A DNA stretch of 9,960 nucleotides from an uncultured Collinsella sp. (GTDB lineage Bacteria; Actinomycetota; Coriobacteriia; Coriobacteriales; Coriobacteriaceae). The stretch is taken from the NCBI GenBank assembly GCA_900550785.1, contig URTL01000070.1:1-9960 (forward strand). Direction: 5' to 3'. The translations under genes were made by a program, and so were the position numbers. Below are positions 1-6,746 of this stretch, in pieces. Position 1 is the stretch's first letter. Every line of letters begins with the position of its first letter. The notes beneath the pieces were generated by a model that was not told the DNA's origin, searched no databases, and saw only the letters and a program-made list of their open reading frames with translations.

Positions 1-710
1 GCCCGTATCCGGCGCGCGATTCGTACAGCTACTCGTCAATCGCCGCGGCGCTGCATGCCGAGTCCGAGGACCGTGCCGCCGAGGCGCGCGTGCCCATGGA
101 CGAGGCCGGCGATGATGCGGAGTCGGATGGTTCCGAGATGACGGATGCAGACGTGGCCGCCGTTGAGCCTACCGGCAACCCCATGGCACTGGGCTCGGCC
201 TTCCACGCTGCCTGCCAGTGGCTTATCGAGATGGGTGCCGATGCGCTGCCCGCCGCGCGTGCCGATGCGCTGGCGCGCCTGTGGCGCCTGACGCCGGAGC
301 AGCGCGAACGCTTCGACGTTGCCCTGGACCGCTGGCTCAAGTCGGCTGTTCGTGCCGACCTGCTCGCGTGGCCGTGCGTTCGCGCCGAGGTGCCGTTCTT
401 TTCGCTGGGCTGCGAGGACGAGGACATCGCTCGCTACGGTGCGTATGCCGAAGGCGCCATCGACGCTTTGGCGACGAACCCGGCGGATTCGTCACACGTG
501 CTGGTCATCGACTACAAGACGGGCGGCACGCCGGACGAGACGCCGGAACAGCTGCAGGAGAAGCACGCCCTGCAGGCGCGCGTCTACGCCGATGTGTTGC
601 ACAAGGCGGGCTTTGAGGCCGTGACCGTCAAGTTCGTCCGCGTGGAACAGCCGGATCCAACCATCTTCGTCGAACCCGCCGAACCTCAAGTAGTCACCTA
701 CAACCTTTAG
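1..710 (+). CDS. AddA-like UvrD/RecB-type helicase-nuclease, C-terminal part (5' end outside window)
   Basis: The frame is open from base 3 to the TAG at 708-710, giving 235 visible residues; the start and helicase motors lie upstream of the window. The visible part is a RecB-family PD-(D/E)XK nuclease domain: a GSAFH motif with His at visible residue 68, RAEVPF (Glu 129), GAID (Asp 154), VIDYKTG (Asp 170, Lys 172) and a Q-x3-Y motif (Gln 191, Tyr 195). All expected metal-binding and catalytic positions are present, so the nuclease should be active. In the family (AddA, RecB) this domain sits at the C-terminus of a superfamily 1 helicase that processes double-strand breaks for RecA-dependent repair in the cytosol. 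No cysteine cluster follows the Lys motif, which argues against the iron-sulfur AddB subunit. Residues 20-58 form an acidic, Ala/Asp/Glu-rich stretch just before the nuclease. The AddA assignment is an inference, since the helicase portion is not visible; another UvrD-nuclease fusion is possible. Confidence 0.8.
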   Translation, partial: PYPARDSYSYSSIAAALHAESEDRAAEARVPMDEAGDDAESDGSEMTDADVAAVEPTGNPMALGSAFHAACQWLIEMGADALPAARADALARLWRLTPEQRERFDVALDRWLKSAVRADLLAWPCVRAEVPFFSLGCEDEDIARYGAYAEGAIDALATNPADSSHVLVIDYKTGGTPDETPEQLQEKHALQARVYADVLHKAGFEAVTVKFVRVEQPDPTIFVEPAEPQVVTYNL

Positions 711-722
711 CCCTCAGATAAC

Positions 723-785
723 TTGCGGTGGAATACGGACTGTTTTGGCCAAAAAAGCCGCCAAACAGTCCGCATTTCACCGCAA
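723..785. repeat. 63-nt imperfect palindrome in the gap after the helicase-nuclease gene
   Basis: Bases 723-745 pair with 763-785: 21 Watson-Crick pairs, one G-T wobble (731/777) and one A/C mismatch (735/773). The outer 8 bp (TTGCGGTG / CACCGCAA) and an inner 9-10 bp block around CGGACTGTT are perfect. The central loop, 746-762, holds an A6 run. With one bulged T the stem can extend through TTTGGC / GCCAAA. No T tract follows on either side, so it is not a standard Rho-independent terminator, although it could still act as a transcript 3' end or mRNA-stabilising structure. The ITR-like, nearly symmetric form suggests a dispersed intergenic palindromic element, but only one copy is visible here. 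Confidence 0.7.
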
Positions 786-803
786 CGCATGGGAGAGCCT
801 GGG

Positions 804-813
804 GCGGTACAAT
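804..813 (+). promoter_or_regulatory. Possible -10 region of the DUF3284-like gene
   Basis: GCGGTACAAT contains TACAAT at 808-813, a good -10 hexamer 33 nt before the ATG at 847. No convincing -35 hexamer lies 16-18 nt upstream. A very similar string, GCGGTAAAAT, occurs 39 nt before dnaE, which supports a shared promoter element. A ribosome binding site, AAGGAG, follows at 836-841. Confidence 0.4.
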
Positions 814-846
814 GGCTCGAACGGTTCAAACGAATAAGGAGCCATC

Positions 847-1356
847 ATGCAGCTCACCAAAACGCTTAAGGTGACGCCGGAGGAGCTTTTTGACGCTCTG
901 GCGGGGTCCATCATGCAGGATATCGAGAACGCCACGGGCAAGCGTCCCAGCCGCAACAAGCTCAACGGCTATAAGTACGAGAAGCGCGCCCAGTCCGCAA
1001 AAGGCAAGGCCAAGGGCACGGCGATCAAGGTTAAGATTAAGCACTTTGACTACCCGTGTCTCTATGAGGTCCGTTTTCAGTATGCGGCGGGCATCAATAC
1101 CATGCGCTATGAGGCTGCACCTGCTGGCGATGGTGCCTGCGAGCTCACCTATACCGAGGATTTTCAGGGTGTGGGTGGCAACACGTCTGGCACGCGCGGC
1201 AAGCTCGGCCTCTTCTTCTATGAGCGCAAGCTCAAGAGCCACGCCAACCAGACGATTGATCAAATCGTCAAATACATCGAGGGTGAGCACCGCGTAAAGG
1301 CTAATCCCGCCTTCGCCGATGATACTGCCGAAAACGCTTCGGATGTATTCCAGTGA
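847..1356 (+). CDS. DUF3284-like small cytosolic protein of unknown function
   Basis: This gene encodes 169 residues from ATG to TGA, with an AAGGAG ribosome binding site five nucleotides before the start. There is no signal peptide or membrane segment. The order of features recalls DUF3284 proteins of Firmicutes and Actinobacteria: an N-terminal beta strand with a PEELFDAL helix (residues 1-18), a helix reading MQDIENATGKRP (23-34), a lysine-rich strand pair (40-66), a strand with the YEAAP segment, then LTYTEDFQG and a C-terminal amphipathic helix (about 125-147). That layout suggests a compact START/SRPBCC-like fold with a possible ligand pocket, but this is inference and no catalytic residues are evident. 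The acidic tail (150-169) looks disordered. It has its own putative promoter and is separated by 103 nt from the MFS gene, so it is probably monocistronic. The family name comes from recognition by eye only. Confidence 0.72.
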   Translation: MQLTKTLKVTPEELFDALAGSIMQDIENATGKRPSRNKLNGYKYEKRAQSAKGKAKGTAIKVKIKHFDYPCLYEVRFQYAAGINTMRYEAAPAGDGACELTYTEDFQGVGGNTSGTRGKLGLFFYERKLKSHANQTIDQIVKYIEGEHRVKANPAFADDTAENASDVFQ

Positions 1357-1386
1357 TACCCTGTGCAAAAGCTTTACCGCTCTTCA

Positions 1387-1449
1387 CATCAACTGTAAAC
1401 ACTTCAGACTTCGAGTCAGTAGCGAGCGACCTGACAAAATTAGTTGATG
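1387..1449 (+). promoter_or_regulatory. Possible leader hairpin abutting the MFS ribosome binding site
   Basis: CATCAACT (1387-1394) is the exact reverse complement of AGTTGATG (1442-1449). The right arm overlaps the start of the GATGGAAG ribosome binding region (1446-1453) of the transporter gene at 1460. A second short stem, GTCAG (1415-1419) with CTGAC (1431-1435), lies between the arms. If it forms, the outer stem would partly mask the ribosome binding site. An 11-codon GTG frame (1363-1398) ends inside or next to the left arm but lacks a good ribosome binding site. An 8-bp stem with a 47-nt interior could also be chance. Confidence 0.3.
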
Positions 1450-1459
1450 GAAGTGCCAA

Positions 1460-2659
1460 ATGAATAAGAATGCCACTGCGCAGCTGCACATCTATTCCGC
1501 CTTTTTCGTTCTCGCGGGATTTGTTTTAAATCGGGGAGTGTTTCTACTTTTCCTTGCGGATAAAGGAATGTCTGTCACGGAAATCGCGCTTTATCAAGCC
1601 CTGTACAACATTGCAACGGTCGCCCTCGAGCTACCAACAGGGCTGGTAGGCGATTTCTTTGGAAAGAAGTTCTCGATTCAAGTGGGCGTTCTGCTTCTTT
1701 TCTTCCATACGGCTGGCATGCTGCTGCTCTCAGGCCCCTTTCTCGTCGCGCTTTCCCTTGTTGAGGCACTCGCCTACTCCCTTCAATCGGGATCCGAACA
1801 AGCACTTTTATATGAAATTGCCCGAAATGCCGGTCAAGGAGAGCGCTTCCTCACCATCAACGCTCAGCTGCTCGCCGCGCAATCAATCGCGACGGGAGTG
1901 GCAATCGTACTTGGATCATTCATTGCCCAAATATCTTGGAGTGCACTCTACGTATGCGTTTCCGTTTTCTATCTTCTGCAGCTTTTCCTTCTGTATCCCA
2001 TTGAGAGGATGGAAGCGACCCATTCCAAAAACTCTGGGGAGGAAAGGTTTGACGTAGCCAAGATCTTCAGACGCGAAACCTGGTGCATTGGAGAATCCGC
2101 TTTTGCGGTATTGCTTCTTCTAATCGGCACAAGCATGCTCGATGGATTCTATGGGAGTTATTACAACTTGAATCAGTTGGTATTCGACGCATTTGATGCT
2201 CCCGTCTCCATAATAGGAATCTTTTTCGGTGCATCCTATGCAGTAAATGCGATGGCCTACATTGCAGCAGATTTCTTCTCATCGCGTTTCGGGAAAAGAA
2301 ATACCATGCTCGGCTCGATGCTAATCGAGGCTGGCCTTTTCATGATTCTTCCGTGGTTCGCTTCAAATCCGCTGTGTTTGTTTGGCCTTAGCATGGTGCT
2401 TTGTTTTCTCCCAGAAGTGGTGTACATCACTTCGGAAAACTTAATCCAAGACGCGATAGCGGACGATCTCCGCGCGACGATCCTTTCCGTCGCGTCTCTG
2501 GTAAGGGCTCTCTTTTCCGCAATGTTTTTCTCCATATTTGGACATGTGTTGGGGTTATATCCCATTCAGATAGCGCTCGGTATTATTGGTGCAATCGCGA
2601 TAGCAATTACCGCCGTTGTTTCATTAAAAATGGTAGGAATACAGGTCTCCAAGAATTGA
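1460..2659 (+). CDS. MFS transporter, probable efflux type, substrate unknown
   Basis: This 399-residue protein has the length and hydrophobic pattern of a 12-helix major facilitator. It acts in the cytoplasmic membrane, probably as a proton-coupled antiporter. The loop after helix 2 reads GLVGDFFGKK (residues 61-70), a motif A variant with Asp 65, Gly 68 and Lys 69/70. The second half repeats it as DFFSSRFGKR (271-280). GSEQALLYE (111-119) matches the G-S-x-E-A-L-L-Y-(D/E) signature of MFS proteins often annotated as drug or macrolide exporters. A polar central loop (about 181-205) separates the halves. The ATG is chosen because GATGGAAG lies just upstream and translation is hydrophobic from residue 10. 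Its codon use is AT-richer than that of its neighbours, suggesting transfer from a lower-GC donor. There is no adjacent regulator or partner gene. Control may act through the leader hairpin upstream. The substrate cannot be read from sequence. Confidence 0.87.
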   Translation: MNKNATAQLHIYSAFFVLAGFVLNRGVFLLFLADKGMSVTEIALYQALYNIATVALELPTGLVGDFFGKKFSIQVGVLLLFFHTAGMLLLSGPFLVALSLVEALAYSLQSGSEQALLYEIARNAGQGERFLTINAQLLAAQSIATGVAIVLGSFIAQISWSALYVCVSVFYLLQLFLLYPIERMEATHSKNSGEERFDVAKIFRRETWCIGESAFAVLLLLIGTSMLDGFYGSYYNLNQLVFDAFDAPVSIIGIFFGASYAVNAMAYIAADFFSSRFGKRNTMLGSMLIEAGLFMILPWFASNPLCLFGLSMVLCFLPEVVYITSENLIQDAIADDLRATILSVASLVRALFSAMFFSIFGHVLGLYPIQIALGIIGAIAIAITAVVSLKMVGIQVSKN

Positions 2660-2848
2660 TATATCGATTGACGAGCTATCCGAAGCGTCGAGCCTTCTGG
2701 ATGGACATGACTATTCGTCACAAATCATTCCGCGCATCGCCGGGGTTCCAGTAATACTCGATATATCTGGATGCCCTCTCCCCTTTTTAAAGGTCCCAAA
2801 AAGACTACCCGTGTGGGTTTGGCTAGGTTCGGGTGCTGTCCGTGCCGT
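2660..2848. other. Non-coding gap between the MFS gene and dnaE, with a possible gene remnant
   Basis: No gene with a start codon and ribosome binding site is visible. One + strand frame (about 2635-2855) is open for roughly 70 codons, in the +2 frame relative to the MFS gene, and reads plausibly protein-like (for example DELSEASSLLDGHDYSSQII) but has no start. It could be a decayed fragment or chance. The 8-bp palindrome GATATATC occurs at 2658-2665 and again at 2760-2767, extendable to a 10-bp inverted pair (2658-2667 / 2758-2767). A small ACCC-GTGT-GGGT hairpin at 2807-2818 is too weak to call a terminator. Confidence 0.4.
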
Positions 2849-2858
2849 GCGGTAAAAT
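2849..2858 (+). promoter_or_regulatory. Possible -10 region of dnaE
   Basis: GCGGTAAAAT contains TAAAAT at 2853-2858, 39 nt before the dnaE ATG. It matches GCGGTACAAT upstream of the gene at 847 in 9 of 10 positions. A clear -35 hexamer at normal spacing is not seen. The ribosome binding site CGGAG follows at 2885-2889, eight nucleotides from the start codon. Confidence 0.42.
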
Positions 2859-2897
2859 CGTTCAGTCAGAACACGAACCCGCATCGGAGCTCATCAC

Positions 2898-5800
2898 ATG
2901 GCATTCGTCCATCTGCACAATCACACTGTTTTCTCTATGCTTGACGGCGCAACCCGTATCCAGGATATGGTCAACCGTGCCGTTGAGCTTGGCATGCCCG
3001 CCGTGGCCATTACCGACCACGGCTACATGTATGGCGTGCCCGACCTGGCGCTGGCCTGCGACGCCGTCAATCACAACACGCCCGAGTACAAAACCTGGAG
3101 CCACGACAAGGCCTTCTTGGAAAAGGACCGCCGCGACGAGCTGGTGGAGCCCGATCCCGAGGAAAACCCGCGCGAGCATGCCCAGTATGTGAAGGACATG
3201 GCCATGTGGGACGAGAAGGGCAACATCGACGAGCTCAAGCCGCCTCTGGTCATCAAGCCCATCTTTGGCTGCGAGGTTTACTTTACGCCGGATGAGACGC
3301 TCGCCCGCGACCATAAGCCCGAGCTCTACCACATGATCCTTTTGGCCAAGGACCAGGAGGGCTACGTCAACCTGATGCAGACGGTCTCCGAGGCCGCCGT
3401 GCAGGGCTTTTACTACAAGCCGCGCGTGACGCTCGACAACCTGCGCCGCCATGCCAAGGGCATGATTTGCACCAGCGCCTGCATCGCGGGCATCATCCCC
3501 AAATACATCGACCGCGGCGACATGGAAGGCGCCATCAAGTGGGCCGAGACCTTCCGCGACACCTTCGACCCCGGCGACTTCTATATCGAGATTCAGGAAC
3601 ACGGCATTACCACCGATAACGGCCTGACCGACGAGCAGATGGACCGCACGCTCATCGACATTGCCAAACAGGTGGGCGTCAAGGTCATCGCCACCAACGA
3701 CTTCCACTACCTGCGCCGCGAGGACGCGCCCGTGCAGGACGTCATCATGTGCATCGGCATGAACGCCAAAGTCGACGACCCCAACCGCATGCGCATGACC
3801 GGCTCGGAGTTTTACATGAAGACCGAGGAGGAGATGCGGGCGATGTTCCCGTATTGCCCCGAGGCCTGCGACAACACGCTCGAGATTGCCGACAAGTGCT
3901 ACGTGGAGCTGGACTGGGACTCCATCATCCTGCCGCGCTTCCCGTTGCTCGATCCCGGCGAGACGCACGAGAGCCAGTTCCGCCGCGAGTGCGAGAAAGG
4001 CCTGCGCCAGCACTACGGTGACGACTGGGCCACACGCGAGATCGGCGGCGTCAACATCAAAGAGCGCTTTGAGTACGAATACAAGGTCATTTGCGACAAG
4101 GGCTTTGCCGCCTACTTTTTGATCGTCGCCGAGTACGTGCAATGGGCCAAGGACAACGGCATCGGCGTCGGCCCCGGCCGTGGCTCGGCCGCCGGCGCTA
4201 TCGTCGCCTACGCCATGAACATCACCGCGTTCGACCCGCTCGAGAACGGCCTGATGTTCGAGAGGTTCCTGTCTCCGCAGCGTACCGAGATGCCCGATAT
4301 CGATATGGACTTCGACGATGAGCGGCGCCTCGAGGTCGTGGAGCACGTTCGCCAGCTCTACGGCCCCGAGAAGGTTACCCACGTCATCACCTACTCGACC
4401 ATCAAGGCCAAGCAGGCCATCAACGACGCCGCGCGCGTTCTGGACTACCCGGTCTACATGGGCCAGCGCCTGTCCAAGATGGTCTCGAGCGACCCCAAGG
4501 TCAAGCTCAAGCAGGTGCTCGACAAACAACCCGGCAAAGAGGATCTGTTTAACCCCGACTTTGCCGAGGCCTATAAAAAGGACGACGACGCCCGCCGCAT
4601 CATCGACACGGCGCTCTCGATTGAGGGTCTCACCCGTGGCGAGGGCGTACACGCGTGTGCCGTTCTGATCTGCCGCGACCCCGTCAACGAGCACGTACCC
4701 ACCAAGCTCGACACCAAGGGCGGAGTCGAGATCACCCAGTACGAGGGCCATACCGTCGCCGACATGGGCCTGCTCAAGATGGACTTCTTGGGCCTGCGTA
4801 CGCTGACGGTTATCTCCAAGGCCAAGGCAAACATCAAGAAGAACTTTGGCATCGACATCAAAGAGGAAGATATTCCCTTTGACGATCCCGAGATCTTTAA
4901 GCTCATGGGCTCCGGTCACACCGCCGGCGTCTTCCAGGTCGAGTCCGCCGGCATGACGGCCACGATCAAGAACATGAAGCCCACAGAGTACAAGCACGTC
5001 GTGGCATTGATCGCCCTGTACCGTCCGGGCCCGCTAGGCGCCGGCATGGTCTCGTCCTACATCAACCGTATGAACGGCAAGGAGCCGGCCGTCTCCTACG
5101 ACGACCGTCTGGACGACATCCTGGGCGAAACCTACGGCACCATGGTCTACCAGGAGCAGGTTATGCTCATCTCCGTCGAGATGTGCGGCTTCTCCAAGGG
5201 CGAATCGGACTCGCGTATCCGTAAGCCCGTGGCTAAGAAAAAGATCAAGCTGCTCACGTCGACGGTGCTCCACTGGGAGGATGGCTCGGACGAGACCACC
5301 TACGACCACTGGATGAACGGCGCTATCAAGAACAACTACACGCGCGAGGTCGCCCAGAAGATTTGGGACGATGTTCTCGAGTTCGCATCCTACGCCTTCA
5401 ACAAGTCGCACTCCGCCGGCTACGCCATCCTGGTTATGCAGACGGCGTGGCTCAAGGCGCACTATCCGCACGAGTACATGGCGGCCGTTCTGACGTCCTA
5501 TACGGGCAAGACCGACAAGATCGTGCACTATGTCTCGGCATGCCGTCACGACGGCATCCCCGTGCTGTCGCCAGATGTCAACGAGTCCGGCACCGAGTTC
5601 ACGGCTACCAAGGAAGGCGTGCGCTTTGGTCTGGCCGGCATCCGCGGCGTGGGTACCGGCGTGGCGCAGGCGATTATCGCCGAGCGCGAGGCGGGCGGTC
5701 CGTTTAAGACGCTGCACGACTTTGTCGAGCGCGTGGACTCGAGCCAGGCCAACCGTCGCGTGATCGAATCGCTCATCAAGGCAGGCGCCTTTGACTCCAC

Positions 5801-6701
5801 GGGGTATCCGCGTCGCCAGATGATGCACTTTGTGGACAAGAACAACCCCGAGAACATCATTGACGCCGCGATAAAGCGCCAGAAGGACCGCGCGAGCGGC
5901 CAGACCTCGTTCTTCGATATGTTTGGCGACGTTGAGGGCTCGGGCTTCGAGGTCAGCGTGCCCGATCCGGACGGCCAGGAATGGGACCGCCACCTCAAGC
6001 TGAGCCAGGAGAAGGAGGTCCTGGGCATCTATGTTTCGGACCACCCGCTGCGCCCGTTTGAGTACGCGCTCAGCAAAGCGCGCGACTTCTCGTTCTCGCA
6101 GATCGATACCGGCTACGAAGTGCAAAACCCCACGGGCGGCACCATCAACCAGGAGATCCCCGAGGGCAAAGCGCTGTGGTGGGCCGGCATGGTCTCGAGC
6201 GTGTCCAAGCGCGTGACCAAAAACGGCGACCCCATGGGCATCGTGCAGCTCGAGGACATGGAAGGCGAGGCCACCGTCGTCGTGTTCCCCAAGACCTATA
6301 AAGAGGCCGAGGGGTACCTGTACGGCGAGGTCGATCCCGAGACCGGTGCGCAGCTGTCCGACGCCTTTGTGCGCATCAAGGGCAAACTCGAGCGCTCGGA
6401 CCGCGGCGACCAGATCATCGCGCAGGAGATCGTGCCGCTCGAGCTCAACGAGGAGAACAACAAGCCCAAGGTGTTTGAGGTCATGGTGCCCAACAGCCGC
6501 TTTAGCCAGGGCAATATGGCGCGCCTGGCCACGGTGCTCACCGCTAACCCGGGCGGCGACCGCGTGGAGATCTTTATCGAGCAGGTGGACGGGCGCGTAC
6601 TGCGCGCCGAGGTGCCTGCCAAGGTCAACGCGCGCTCGATTCCGCTGCTGGCCGAGGCCAAGGCCATTGTGGGCAACCAGGGCCGCGTGACGGTTATCTA
6701 G
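2898..6701 (+). CDS. dnaE: DNA polymerase III alpha subunit, DnaE
   Basis: This is the catalytic subunit of the replicative polymerase: 1267 residues, longer than E. coli DnaE (1160). The N-terminal PHP domain keeps a full metal set: HLHNH (5-9), Asp 16, TDH (39-41), Glu 126, His 145, Cys 191, EHG (234-236) and DFH (268-270). An intact PHP site is known to give 3'-5' proofreading in mycobacterial DnaE1, so the same is inferred here. About 50 extra residues lie between TDHG and IKPIFGCE (about 60-117). The palm has GPGRGSAAG (425-433) and catalytic Asp 467 and 469 in PDIDMDF plus Asp 629 in KMDFLGL. The fingers have a variant basic motif, IRKPVAKKK (774-782), then FNKSHSAGYA (834-843). Next come a helix-hairpin-helix (about 908-970), a likely beta-clamp motif QTSFF (1002-1006) and an OB fold (about 1092-1180). 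The ATG follows a CGGAG site, and translation begins with the family's FVHLHNH. The SNF2 gene follows after 45 nt. Confidence 0.98.
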   Translation: MAFVHLHNHTVFSMLDGATRIQDMVNRAVELGMPAVAITDHGYMYGVPDLALACDAVNHNTPEYKTWSHDKAFLEKDRRDELVEPDPEENPREHAQYVKDMAMWDEKGNIDELKPPLVIKPIFGCEVYFTPDETLARDHKPELYHMILLAKDQEGYVNLMQTVSEAAVQGFYYKPRVTLDNLRRHAKGMICTSACIAGIIPKYIDRGDMEGAIKWAETFRDTFDPGDFYIEIQEHGITTDNGLTDEQMDRTLIDIAKQVGVKVIATNDFHYLRREDAPVQDVIMCIGMNAKVDDPNRMRMTGSEFYMKTEEEMRAMFPYCPEACDNTLEIADKCYVELDWDSIILPRFPLLDPGETHESQFRRECEKGLRQHYGDDWATREIGGVNIKERFEYEYKVICDKGFAAYFLIVAEYVQWAKDNGIGVGPGRGSAAGAIVAYAMNITAFDPLENGLMFERFLSPQRTEMPDIDMDFDDERRLEVVEHVRQLYGPEKVTHVITYSTIKAKQAINDAARVLDYPVYMGQRLSKMVSSDPKVKLKQVLDKQPGKEDLFNPDFAEAYKKDDDARRIIDTALSIEGLTRGEGVHACAVLICRDPVNEHVPTKLDTKGGVEITQYEGHTVADMGLLKMDFLGLRTLTVISKAKANIKKNFGIDIKEEDIPFDDPEIFKLMGSGHTAGVFQVESAGMTATIKNMKPTEYKHVVALIALYRPGPLGAGMVSSYINRMNGKEPAVSYDDRLDDILGETYGTMVYQEQVMLISVEMCGFSKGESDSRIRKPVAKKKIKLLTSTVLHWEDGSDETTYDHWMNGAIKNNYTREVAQKIWDDVLEFASYAFNKSHSAGYAILVMQTAWLKAHYPHEYMAAVLTSYTGKTDKIVHYVSACRHDGIPVLSPDVNESGTEFTATKEGVRFGLAGIRGVGTGVAQAIIAEREAGGPFKTLHDFVERVDSSQANRRVIESLIKAGAFDSTGYPRRQMMHFVDKNNPENIIDAAIKRQKDRASGQTSFFDMFGDVEGSGFEVSVPDPDGQEWDRHLKLSQEKEVLGIYVSDHPLRPFEYALSKARDFSFSQIDTGYEVQNPTGGTINQEIPEGKALWWAGMVSSVSKRVTKNGDPMGIVQLEDMEGEATVVVFPKTYKEAEGYLYGEVDPETGAQLSDAFVRIKGKLERSDRGDQIIAQEIVPLELNEENNKPKVFEVMVPNSRFSQGNMARLATVLTANPGGDRVEIFIEQVDGRVLRAEVPAKVNARSIPLLAEAKAIVGNQGRVTVI

Positions 6702-6736
6702 GGACGGCGTTGCTGAGAGGTACTCGGTGCGAGATT

Positions 6737-6744
6737 GGAGGAAG
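6737..6744 (+). promoter_or_regulatory. Strong ribosome binding site fixing the SNF2 gene start
   Basis: GGAGGAAG lies with its GGAGG core at 6737-6741, five nucleotides before the ATG at 6747. The 45-nt gap from the dnaE stop has no hairpin or promoter that I can see, so translation probably proceeds on a dnaE transcript. Confidence 0.75.
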
Positions 6745-6746
6745 TG

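Larger units (their letters stand above)
1357..2780. other. AT-richer, probably horizontally acquired segment
   Basis: Base composition falls after the DUF3284-like gene and recovers before dnaE. As hand counts, 2161-2220 has 24 G/C of 60, while 3481-3540 inside dnaE has 36 of 60. Codon use changes too, with many A/T-ending codons (TTT, ATT, GCA, TCA, AAT) that are scarce in the flanking genes. The segment holds the MFS gene and about 120 nt of non-coding DNA after it. No transposase, integrase or target-site duplication is visible, and the edges are approximate. Confidence 0.55.

Noticed and set aside
723..785. Reading the palindrome as a Rho-independent terminator
   Set aside because: No T tract follows the stem on either strand; the A6 run is in the loop. 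It is kept as a palindromic repeat.
2807..2818. Small ACCC-GTGT-GGGT hairpin as terminator of the MFS gene
   Set aside because: The stem has only 4 bp and is followed by three T residues, within range of chance.
2862..4997. 711-codon open frame on the - strand opposite dnaE
   Set aside because: It lies wholly opposite certain dnaE coding sequence. Its composition (Val, Leu, Gly, His and Asp rich, with no domain motif) is what the antisense of GC-biased codons gives.
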